Below the pieces are notes generated by a model. That model made no database searches. It saw nothing but the letters and a program-made list of their open reading frames with translations, and was not told the origin of the DNA. Both the position numbers and the translations under genes were made by a program. Below, in pieces: positions 8,535-16,559 of a DNA stretch of 64,000 nucleotides. The number at the start of each line of letters is the position of its first letter. The stretch's first letter is position 1. Location: positions 62,001-126,000 of the forward strand of contig NZ_PPFD01000005.1 in NCBI RefSeq assembly GCF_009653635.1. Reading direction: 5' to 3'. Source of the stretch: Endozoicomonas sp. OPT23 (GTDB lineage: Bacteria; Pseudomonadota; Gammaproteobacteria; Pseudomonadales; Endozoicomonadaceae).

Positions 8535-11500
8535 ATGAGCAACATGAAGTTAAACAAAATACTTACAACTCTGGCTACCAGTGCACTACTCACAGCCAGC
8601 ACAATATCCAGTGCCGACGACACGGCTATTTATCTCAGCAACCCTAACTATGATGCTGATACCAAGCCCAATGTTTTGTTTCTGTTAGATAACTCGGGGT
8701 CTATGGGGTATGGGCTCCAGGATGGTAAATCCCGATTAAAAGTTATGCAGGAATCCTTCGACGATATCATGTCGAACTCTTCCAATATCAATGCCGGCAT
8801 AATGAAACTCTGGAGACGAGGAAGTGAGAGCAGTGAGCTTACTTATCCAGTTACAGATGTTGATCAACCTTATGGTGAAGGCACAACCATTGTTAAAAGT
8901 GGTGTTCCGGAAATACTGGAGTCATCTGATGATGCCTATGAGTTTCTCACTAAAAACAGTGTATCAACTGCTTCAGATAAGCTAATTATGGGAGGCCGGA
9001 ATGCCTCTACCAACTCCCTTCGCTCACTAAGCAGCATTCAATCATTAAATTCTGCTGCGGGTCAGTTTGAAATAATCGAGCGAAGAATTGATCGTACTGT
9101 GGACAACAAATCGCCATTTGGACCTGATATAAACAACAGTATGGCTCTTACTGGCCATTCTGGCAGACCATCGACTAGCGGACTGTACTTTCGAAACCTT
9201 GATTTGCCAAAAGATGCCGAAATTCAAGAAGCCTATATTGAATTCACTTCTGCCACACGTGATAACCGTACATTTAACATGGTGATTTACGGTCAACAGA
9301 GTATGAACCCTCTTCCTTTTAGCAGCCATGAAAATCTTTCTAACCGAATCAGTACTGAAGGTGCGAGTACTCATTGGCGTATACTTCAAAACGTCTCACC
9401 ACATGACCAAGTTTTTTGGAAAGTAGGCTATAAATATCAGTCACCGGATATAAGCAGTACAATTCAAAGTATTCTAGATAACCCGAATATTCCCTGGGGT
9501 TCTGGTGACAAACTGAATAATTTGGCACTGCTTCTCTGGATGCCCGAATCTGGCCGTTCAGCTAACAAATCGGGTCTGCGTAGAGTATTTCAGTTTCTGA
9601 ACAGCAATAGCTCAAGCGATAACAGAAAAGCTGCAAAGATCTTCATCAAATACACAACTCCAGAATTAGAAGCCGGTGATTTCATTACAGGCCTTCGATT
9701 TCAAAATATTGGTATTCCCAAAGATTCTTCTATTGTCAGTGCCAAGTTAATTTTCACTGCTGCTGAATCTGATAGCTCACCAGTGACACTGAAAGTAACA
9801 GCCGGTACTCCTTCGGACAGGGATGACCCAACTGACCTGAATGATGCTCCATTCAGTATTGATGATAGTAATATAAGCTCCAGAACCCACGATGAGTTAG
9901 GAAGCGTATCCTGGACTCCTGAAACGTGGATAGAAAGCCCGTCGGGTGATGAGCCACCAAATCGCTATGAAACCGATGTTAAGGCATTGATTGAAAACCT
10001 CGTAAGTCATACCGATTGGTGTGGTAACGACAGTGGAACTCTTTTTTTAGAAAAAGAATCCGGTGCAGGCAAGCGAGTAGCTTACAGCTTTGATGGCAAT
10101 CCGGTTAACAGACCAAGGCTTGTTATTGAGTACACACCGAACCCTTCTGGCTGCATTAATGAAATACTGAATACTCGAATTTCTCAGGCAGATTATGATG
10201 GTTACGAGAATAAGTATGGTGGAAGCCTTTATTTAAACTCCGATGAAATCAAATTCAGAAGCAGTAACAATACAGGTACTGAGACTTTTGCTGCTTTCCA
10301 TTATGACCATTTCCCCATTAAAAAAGGCGCTGTAATTCAGGATGCATGGATTGAACTGACTGCATCAAGAGACTCAGAGGATGACACGCTGACCCTGAGA
10401 ATAAGGGCTGAAAAGACCAGCAACTCAGTCCCCCTGAAGAATCAAACTAATAATATTTCGAATAGACGAAGCATTCTTTCTAATATCTATAAAGACTGGT
10501 CAGTGGGAGAGCCCTGGAGAAAGGATAAAGTATATCGTTCACCTCAAATAAAAGACCTGCTGAAAGACATTGTTGATCAGGACGACTGGCAAGCCGGTAA
10601 CGGCCTTACTTTGATGATTAACAGCCGCTTTGCAGTCTTTAAAGAAAGATATGCATACAGCTATGAAGGCAACCCCACTTTTTCACCACGACTGGTTGTG
10701 AGAGTTGCATCAGGAGATATTGATAGCTCTGCGGCTTACACGGTCAAAGACCATCTGGTTTCACTGGTGAATAAAATAGATGATGGTGGTGGTACACCCA
10801 TTGTTCCCAGAATGTACAATGCTGCCAAATATTTTAAGGATAGCTTTGATGGAAAAAGCAGCCCTATAAATAATGCCTGCCAATCTAATCACCTGGTAGT
10901 ACTTACGGATGGTGAAGCAAACAGTAATAATGACTGGCGTGTTCATGATAAAATAGAAGAGCTAATCGAAAAAGACTGTAGCTCCGGCTATTACGGCGGA
11001 GAATATTGTGGCAGAGATATTGCCAACTGGTTAACCAATACAGACTTGAGCTCGTCGGTAAACAGAGACAATACTGTTCAAACCCACACTATTGCTTTTG
11101 CCACCAGTGAAGGTAGCCGAGCTACAAACTTTATGGCTGCTCTGGCAAACGAAGGTGATGGTAAGTTTTATCTGGCCAAAGACGCACAACAGCTATCCAA
11201 AGCATTCAATCAAATCATCAGCGATATCATTGACAATGAAAGCACCTTTGCTGCACCAGGTGTAGCGGTAAACTCGTTTAACCGATCCGAGCATCTGAAT
11301 AAAGTTTATTACAGTATTTTCAAACCATCAAAGACCGATCGATGGGACGGTAACCTGAAAAAATATCAGGTACTGACCAGTCCGAAAACCTCTATTTATG
11401 ACAGTAGCCGGCCTCCACTGGAAGCGATTGACTCCGAAACCGGTTTTTTCAAAAATACAGAAGAAGACAAGCCTCTCAGTTTCTGGAGTACCTCTGCAGA

Positions 11501-13574
11501 TGGCAGTAGTGTGAGTACTGGCGGCATGAACGATGTACTTGCCACGACCACAGAAAACAGAAAAATTTACACTTTCTTTGGCAGCTCGCCCGCAGGCACT
11601 GCACAGTCCATTACCGGTTCCAGTAATGCTATTTCTACCAATAACTCCTCGATCACTAAACAACTGTTAGGATTAGGCAGCTCTCAAGATAGCGAAAGAA
11701 CAGCCATTATTAACTGGATCAGAGATCGCAGTAAGGGCATTGGCGACCCTTTACATTCAACCCCTGTTCTAGCGAACTATAAATGTAATGGCATCTATGA
11801 CCCTGAAACCCCTTATCAGTGCGATGAGAAAGATCAGGTTTTAACTCTTTTCCTAGGCACAAACGACGGAGTTTTCCACGCAGTTGATGCCAAATCCGGC
11901 AAAGAGTTATTTGCATTCATGCCACAAGAATTGCTTCCAAAAGCCAAAGAATGGCAGGGCAATAGGGCTACAGACCGAACCCTGGGGAATGGCCGTCCGT
12001 ACGGGCTGGATGGTCATGTAGTACTTTGGACCAACGACGCTAACTATAACGGTGTTATTTATGGAGGTGCAGACACTCTTGATTCCAATGGTGATGGTGA
12101 TACAACCGATGGACTTCCATCTGACTCAGTGAACTCGTTTAATGATCAGGATGAGTTTGTCTATGCCTATATTGGCATGCGTCGTGGTGGCCGCAATTAC
12201 TATGCCCTTGATGTAACCAATACCGCAAACCCGAAAATGCTCTGGTACATCAACGGTGGCACAGCTCCTTTCCAACAACTGGGGCAAACCTGGTCTCGTC
12301 CGGAGAAAGCCAGGATTCAGGTAGGAGCAGACGTTAAAGATGTTCTTATCTTTACTGGAGGCTACGACACTAATCAGGACTCCCTGGCACTTTACTCTGA
12401 AGATACAATGGGTAATGCCATCTACATAGTCGACGCAAAAACCGGCTCATTAATCTGGTCTGCCAGTGGTCCAAATACCGGGAACCACTCTCTGACTCTG
12501 AATAAAATGAAATATAGTATTCCCGGTGGTGTCACGGTATGGGACGCTGAAGGTGATGGTATTGCTGATCAGTTATTCTTTGCAGATACTGGCGGACAGG
12601 TTTGGCGCCTGTACATTAACAACTGTATTGCCGCAGATAGTGACGGTGCAGCTTCATGTGCAGCCCCATCCCTGAATGATGTAAGTGATCTTGTCTGGGC
12701 TGCAGATGGTGATAATAACGGTGTTTCTGACAGTGACGACGGTGTTATTGCATCTCTGGGCTATACCAGCAACATGCCGGATTCATTGAAACAAGAAAAT
12801 GCCCGCAAGTTTTATACACGACCAGATGTCACTAAAATAGCTATAAATGGTCGTAGAAAACTGACCGTCAGTGTAGGAACAGGAACCCGACCTGACCCAC
12901 TGGGCTCACTTAACCCAACTTTAAAAGATCGCTTTTACCTGTTGATTGCTGGCAGTTCCGGTAACCCTACAGCAAACGGACTTGACGCCAACAATAATTC
13001 GTACCGAGATAGCCAGAGCATTCCAAACTTCAGCACAATTAAGAGCACGTACAGCTCTGGCAGCGAGTCTCTATCACTGTCCAACCTGACACCAACAAAC
13101 GATCAGGAGTACTTTGAGAACCAATACGATTCTGTGGGTGGAAGCAACAACCATGGCTGGTATATCAACATGAATTCAAAAGAGAAAATCATGAGTGATC
13201 CGGCTATTTTTGGAGGGCAGATTTATTTCAATACCTATGTTCCCACAGCCATAAATACCAATAGCTGCTCCGCAGTGGCCGGTCAGGCTTACGGCTGGGA
13301 AGTCAGCCTCGATGGGGCATTCAGTGAACGGGAAGAAATAAAAAGTAACGGTATTGTAGGTAATTCAGTGTTCTTGATTTTGCCAAAGGACAACACTACA
13401 CCACCTTCGGAGGGTACGCCTACCGATCCGCCAGGAACACCAACGCCTCCAGCACAGGAAAACACTAAATGCGGTGCAAACAGTAACGGTGTATTGATTG
13501 TTCGAGGCACTCAAACAGATGATTTGCCTGATATATGCGTTGAAGGCTCAACTTACTGGAAACAGATAAAGTGA
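8535..13574 (+). CDS. pilY1: PilY1-family tip adhesin with vWA domain and three inserted repeat modules
   Basis: This 1679-residue protein has a signal peptide (about 1-27), then a vWA start PNVLFLLDNSGSM with the metal-site motif D52-N-S54-G-S56. The rest of the vWA fold (GGTP with T754, then LVVLTDGE with D792) resumes only about 700 residues later. Between them lie three related modules: about 205-370 (YFRNLDLPKDAEIQEAYIEF), 375-535 (RFQNIGIPKDSSIVSAKLIF) and 560-728 (HFPIKKGAVIQDAWIEL). Modules 2 and 3 end in PRLVIEY and PRLVVRV. The C-terminal half is the PilY1 beta-propeller, with calcium-type loops DSNGDGDTTD and D1337-AEGDGIAD followed by GGQVWRLYI. The tail is Pro/Thr-rich and then has two cysteines. 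It is much larger than common PilY1 (about 1150 residues). Role: pilus priming and adhesion at the tip. Confidence 0.92.
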   Translation: MSNMKLNKILTTLATSALLTASTISSADDTAIYLSNPNYDADTKPNVLFLLDNSGSMGYGLQDGKSRLKVMQESFDDIMSNSSNINAGIMKLWRRGSESSELTYPVTDVDQPYGEGTTIVKSGVPEILESSDDAYEFLTKNSVSTASDKLIMGGRNASTNSLRSLSSIQSLNSAAGQFEIIERRIDRTVDNKSPFGPDINNSMALTGHSGRPSTSGLYFRNLDLPKDAEIQEAYIEFTSATRDNRTFNMVIYGQQSMNPLPFSSHENLSNRISTEGASTHWRILQNVSPHDQVFWKVGYKYQSPDISSTIQSILDNPNIPWGSGDKLNNLALLLWMPESGRSANKSGLRRVFQFLNSNSSSDNRKAAKIFIKYTTPELEAGDFITGLRFQNIGIPKDSSIVSAKLIFTAAESDSSPVTLKVTAGTPSDRDDPTDLNDAPFSIDDSNISSRTHDELGSVSWTPETWIESPSGDEPPNRYETDVKALIENLVSHTDWCGNDSGTLFLEKESGAGKRVAYSFDGNPVNRPRLVIEYTPNPSGCINEILNTRISQADYDGYENKYGGSLYLNSDEIKFRSSNNTGTETFAAFHYDHFPIKKGAVIQDAWIELTASRDSEDDTLTLRIRAEKTSNSVPLKNQTNNISNRRSILSNIYKDWSVGEPWRKDKVYRSPQIKDLLKDIVDQDDWQAGNGLTLMINSRFAVFKERYAYSYEGNPTFSPRLVVRVASGDIDSSAAYTVKDHLVSLVNKIDDGGGTPIVPRMYNAAKYFKDSFDGKSSPINNACQSNHLVVLTDGEANSNNDWRVHDKIEELIEKDCSSGYYGGEYCGRDIANWLTNTDLSSSVNRDNTVQTHTIAFATSEGSRATNFMAALANEGDGKFYLAKDAQQLSKAFNQIISDIIDNESTFAAPGVAVNSFNRSEHLNKVYYSIFKPSKTDRWDGNLKKYQVLTSPKTSIYDSSRPPLEAIDSETGFFKNTEEDKPLSFWSTSADGSSVSTGGMNDVLATTTENRKIYTFFGSSPAGTAQSITGSSNAISTNNSSITKQLLGLGSSQDSERTAIINWIRDRSKGIGDPLHSTPVLANYKCNGIYDPETPYQCDEKDQVLTLFLGTNDGVFHAVDAKSGKELFAFMPQELLPKAKEWQGNRATDRTLGNGRPYGLDGHVVLWTNDANYNGVIYGGADTLDSNGDGDTTDGLPSDSVNSFNDQDEFVYAYIGMRRGGRNYYALDVTNTANPKMLWYINGGTAPFQQLGQTWSRPEKARIQVGADVKDVLIFTGGYDTNQDSLALYSEDTMGNAIYIVDAKTGSLIWSASGPNTGNHSLTLNKMKYSIPGGVTVWDAEGDGIADQLFFADTGGQVWRLYINNCIAADSDGAASCAAPSLNDVSDLVWAADGDNNGVSDSDDGVIASLGYTSNMPDSLKQENARKFYTRPDVTKIAINGRRKLTVSVGTGTRPDPLGSLNPTLKDRFYLLIAGSSGNPTANGLDANNNSYRDSQSIPNFSTIKSTYSSGSESLSLSNLTPTNDQEYFENQYDSVGGSNNHGWYINMNSKEKIMSDPAIFGGQIYFNTYVPTAINTNSCSAVAGQAYGWEVSLDGAFSEREEIKSNGIVGNSVFLILPKDNTTPPSEGTPTDPPGTPTPPAQENTKCGANSNGVLIVRGTQTDDLPDICVEGSTYWKQIK

Positions 13575-13594
13575 TTTACAGGAAAGGACTCATA

Positions 13595-14149
13595 TTGAGT
13601 ACCAACAACACAGCGAAGACAAGTGGCTTTACTTTGATTGAAGTGATGATGGTAGTTGTAATCATCGGCATTCTGGCTGCTGTAGCACTTCCCAGCTACC
13701 AGAACTATATTGTTCGCTCGGCCGTCAGTGATGCCCAGGCATCACTACTGGGGTTGGCTAATGCCATGGAACGCCATCGAGCTCAAACCGGGAGCTACCT
13801 GGGATCATTCAATGATCCTGACGGCGATGGTTCAGGAGCACCATTGATTTATTCAGTTCAAAGTCCTGAATCAGGCACTGCAAACTTTGATCTGACGATT
13901 ACAGCAACTGCTTCGACATACAACCTTACAGCTACTGCAACAGGACAAAAAAATATACCAGTGAAGGACACTGTATCTTTAAATAATGTAGGAGTTAGAG
14001 GCGGTACAGGTTCTCTGTTCAATGCTTGGGACAAAAACAAGGAAAAAACAACTGAGAAAAAAACAGAAAAAGGTGAAGCGTCTACTGAAACATCTCCTCA
14101 ACAGGGAGAAACTGTGTGTATAGAAGAAGGCAAATGTACAACTATATAA
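13595..14149 (+). CDS. pilE: PilE-like type IV pilin with charged C-terminal tail
   Basis: A typical pilin signal, leader STNNTAKTSG then FTLIEVMMVVVIIGILAAVALPSYQ, with Glu5 and a long helix. It is the minor pilin PilE of the fimU-pilVWXY1E operon type. I prefer TTG 13595 as start: AAGGA lies six bases upstream and the leader then has normal length. A GTG at 13571, overlapping the pilY1 stop, would add eight residues. The segment PDGDGSGAPLIYSVQSPESG matches the PilE globular domain. Unusual is the last part: a Lys/Glu/Thr-rich stretch (KNKEKTTEKKTEKGEAST) ending in a cysteine pair VCIEEGKC just before the stop. Last gene of the operon; a hairpin follows. Confidence 0.87.
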   Translation: MSTNNTAKTSGFTLIEVMMVVVIIGILAAVALPSYQNYIVRSAVSDAQASLLGLANAMERHRAQTGSYLGSFNDPDGDGSGAPLIYSVQSPESGTANFDLTITATASTYNLTATATGQKNIPVKDTVSLNNVGVRGGTGSLFNAWDKNKEKTTEKKTEKGEASTETSPQQGETVCIEEGKCTTI

Positions 14150-14180
14150 GCTGCCCAACAGGATAGTATTTTACTGTAAA

Positions 14181-14209
14181 TAATGACCGAGTCAGCAACT
14201 CGGTCATTA
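14181..14209. terminator. Bidirectional hairpin between pilE and ispH
   Basis: A perfect 12-bp stem (TAATGACCGAGT / ACTCGGTCATTA) with a 5-base loop separates the convergent pilE and ispH genes. There is no strong T run on the plus side; on the minus side the stem runs into a TTATTTAC stretch. Probably shared by both operons. Confidence 0.7.
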
Positions 14210-14219
14210 TCGACCAGGG

Positions 14220-15164
14220 TCAGGCTTCAACAATCCGAAGCTCTTTCGGCATAGTAAAAGTAATATTCTCTTCAATCCCCGCCAGCTCTTCCGGTACTTC
14301 CGCTCCCAGTTCAACCAGACGATCAATGACGCCTTTCACCAGAACCTCTGGTGCAGAAGCTCCGGCCGTAACGCCCAGAGATTTTTTACCTTTCAGCCAA
14401 TCCGGATCGATATGATCAGCACCATCCACCAGATAAGCATCAGCGCCTGTACGCTCAGCCAGCTCCCTTAAACGGTTAGAATTAGAGCTGTTTACTGAAC
14501 CTACAACAAATACCGTGTCACACTCGGAAGCCAATGCTTTCACAGCATCCTGACGGTTCTGAGTGGCATAGCAGATATCGTCTTTTCTTGGGCCATTAAT
14601 CTCAGGGAATTTTTCTCTCAGACCATTGATGACCACGGCCGTATCATCCATAGACAGTGTTGTCTGGGTCACATAAGCCAGATGAGAAGGATCTTCCACT
14701 TCCAGATTGGCAACATCTTCCGGTGTTTCCACCAGATACATTCTGCCGCCGGCCTTCTCATCGTATTGCCCCATGGTTCCGACGACTTCCGGATGACCAT
14801 CATGGCCAATCAGGATGCACTCCATACCATCACGGGAGTAACGTACTACTTCCATATGGACTTTCTTGACCAGTGGGCAGGACGCATCGAACACTTTCAA
14901 ACCGCGACGATCCGCTTCTTCTTCAACAGCGCGGGAAACGCCATGGGCACTGAAGATAACAATCACATCGTCGGGTACCTGGTGCAGTTCCTCAACAAAT
15001 ACAGCACCACGGGACTTGAGATTTTCAACCACAAACTTGTTATGAACCACTTCATGGCGAACATAGATAGGAGGTCCGAAGACATCCAGAGCCCGGTTTA
15101 CGATATCAATGGCCCGGTCAACACCCGCACAGAATCCCCGGGGATTTGCCAGTCTGATTTTCAT
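14220..15164 (-). CDS. ispH: 4-hydroxy-3-methylbut-2-enyl diphosphate reductase
   Basis: IspH (LytB) makes IPP and DMAPP from HMBPP in the last step of the MEP pathway, using a 4Fe-4S cluster. The 314-residue sequence has the three cluster cysteines (C12 in [14 protein letters not shown]96 in FDASCPLV, C198 in [10 protein letters not shown]). It also has the active-site histidines H41 (HEVVHN) and H124 with E126 (HDGHPEV), plus [10 protein letters not shown] near the C-terminus. Length is normal. Its start overlaps the end of fkpB by 4 bp. The neighbours lspA-fkpB-ispH are the classic gammaproteobacterial arrangement. Confidence 0.98.
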   Translation of the reverse strand: MKIRLANPRGFCAGVDRAIDIVNRALDVFGPPIYVRHEVVHNKFVVENLKSRGAVFVEELHQVPDDVIVIFSAHGVSRAVEEEADRRGLKVFDASCPLVKKVHMEVVRYSRDGMECILIGHDGHPEVVGTMGQYDEKAGGRMYLVETPEDVANLEVEDPSHLAYVTQTTLSMDDTAVVINGLREKFPEINGPRKDDICYATQNRQDAVKALASECDTVFVVGSVNSSNSNRLRELAERTGADAYLVDGADHIDPDWLKGKKSLGVTAGASAPEVLVKGVIDRLVELGAEVPEELAGIEENITFTMPKELRIVEA

Positions 15165-15652
15165 GCCTCAGTACTCATTTTGACAGTCTCTGCAACATCC
15201 GCTTTAGCTTCAACTGAGAGAATATTAACTTCAAAGATCAGCTCTCGACCTGCCAGAGGGTGATTAAAATCTATTTCAACACGCTCATCACTAAAGCTCT
15301 TAACCACACCCGGTAGTTCAGTGTTCGCTGCATCGGCAAACGAAACCACCAGACCTTCCTCCAGCTTCATATCGTCAGCAAAATTGGAGCGAGGAAATTC
15401 CCGGACATTCTCGAGGTTAGGCATGCCAAAGGCTTTTACAGGCGGGATGCGATAAGCACCCTGATCACCGGAAGACAGACCAATAATAGCTTGTTCGAAA
15501 CCCTGAGGAAGATTGCCATCACCCACTACCAGAGTTGCAGGTTCAGCGTTAAAGTTACTGTCGACCGTCTGGCCATCAGTCAGTTTCAGAGCAAAATGGA
15601 GAGTAACCTGATGACCAGGTTCAATGATTAAATTCGACTCAGCGCCAGACAT
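15161..15652 (-). CDS. fkpB: FKBP-type peptidyl-prolyl isomerase, SlpA class
   Basis: The product is a small cytoplasmic FKBP with an inserted chaperone flap (SlpA/FkpB class). Visible are [62 protein letters not shown] and the signature [20 protein letters not shown] chose ATG 15652 (MSGAESN), which aligns with the start of known FkpB. A GTG at 15664 would add four residues, and AGGAAG lies 11 bases before the ATG. The last about 15 residues extend beyond the usual end. It is co-transcribed with ispH (4-bp overlap) and lies 78 bp after lspA. Confidence 0.95.
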   Translation of the reverse strand: MSGAESNLIIEPGHQVTLHFALKLTDGQTVDSNFNAEPATLVVGDGNLPQGFEQAIIGLSSGDQGAYRIPPVKAFGMPNLENVREFPRSNFADDMKLEEGLVVSFADAANTELPGVVKSFSDERVEIDFNHPLAGRELIFEVNILSVEAKADVAETVKMSTEA

Positions 15653-15730
15653 TATTGTATTCACTTCCTGAATGCTTGTGCTGCCCTGAAGCCTTCAAGA
15701 AATGAATACAGGAGTACTTGCAGGACAGCT

Positions 15731-16225
15731 TTATTCTTCAATCTTTGGCTGGGGGCGGAACATATCAATGATCAGCATACCGGCCCCTATGGTGATACCC
15801 ACATCCGCCAGATTGAAGGATGGAAAATACCAGTCCTTATAATACACCAGCAGAAAATCAACCACATAGCCGTTTACAATACGATCATACAAATTACCGA
15901 GCGCACCACCCAGAATAAGGGCCATGGCACAGGCCTGCCAGTTTTCTTCCGCTTTCATACGGTGCAGCCAGCTGACCAGCATCAAGCTTACAACAGAGGC
16001 TATGCCCACGAAGAACCAGCGCTGCCAGCCACCCTGGTCACTCAGGAAGCTGAAAGCGGCTCCGGAATTATAGGCCAGAGTCAGGGAAAAGAAGGAAGGG
16101 ACAACTGATAGCTGTTCATAGAGGTAAAACGACTTAACAACAGCGTGCTTGGACAGCTGATCCAGAATCAGAACAAGTGTGCTTAACCAGAGCCAGTTCA
16201 GCATTCCCAATGAGTTATTTTTCAT
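15731..16225 (-). CDS. lspA: Lipoprotein signal peptidase (signal peptidase II)
   Basis: The 164-residue inner-membrane aspartyl protease removes signal peptides from diacylglyceryl-modified prolipoproteins. Four hydrophobic helices are visible. The conserved blocks are LDQLSKHAVV, AYNSGAAFSFL, GGALGNLYDRIVNGYVVDF and FNLADVGI. The catalytic pair is D123 and D141, the same numbers as in E. coli. Length is normal. The gene lies downstream of ileS, but a terminator-like hairpin and a 334-bp gap separate them, so lspA-fkpB-ispH may have its own promoter. In this window the enzyme would process TssJ. Confidence 0.98.
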   Translation of the reverse strand: MKNNSLGMLNWLWLSTLVLILDQLSKHAVVKSFYLYEQLSVVPSFFSLTLAYNSGAAFSFLSDQGGWQRWFFVGIASVVSLMLVSWLHRMKAEENWQACAMALILGGALGNLYDRIVNGYVVDFLLVYYKDWYFPSFNLADVGITIGAGMLIIDMFRPQPKIEE

Positions 16226-16512
16226 AAAAATCCAGCCCTGCTTGCTTAAATTCCATTCAATTCCGGCAATAGTATGCTGACTTCTACACCTAAGATATGG
16301 TGAGAAACCGAAGCGAATGAAAAGGAAATATGGTTATTTTTTATAATTTTTCCTGCTTATTTACTCCAGTCGCGACAATTCCCTAAGTAATTCTCCGACA
16401 AATAAGCAAGTCTGGCATTATTTTACTTCAGTTGATTCAAAAATATTAATCGTACATTCCGCAATCTTGCACAGACAAACAATAATGAACAAAGAAATCA
16501 TTTTCTATGGGC
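16226..16512. other. AT-rich non-coding spacer upstream of lspA
   Basis: No credible gene lies here. The stretch is AT-rich and sits between the ileS hairpin and the lspA start. It therefore probably carries the promoter of lspA-fkpB-ispH, but I could not pick out a convincing -35/-10 pair on the minus strand. Confidence 0.35.
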
Positions 16513-16545
16513 AAAAAAATACCCGGACTAGGCCGGGTATTTTTC
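16513..16545 (-). terminator. Rho-independent terminator of ileS
   Basis: Read on the minus strand, 15 bases after the ileS stop: AATACCCGG, a 6-base loop, CCGGGTATT, then a run of T. The 9-bp GC-rich stem and the T run are classical. Confidence 0.85.
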
Positions 16546-16559
16546 AACGTTACTAAGGA

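Noticed and set aside
14682-15263. A 193-codon plus-strand frame across ispH and fkpB
   Set aside because: Lies antisense to two conserved, overlapping genes and has no domain.
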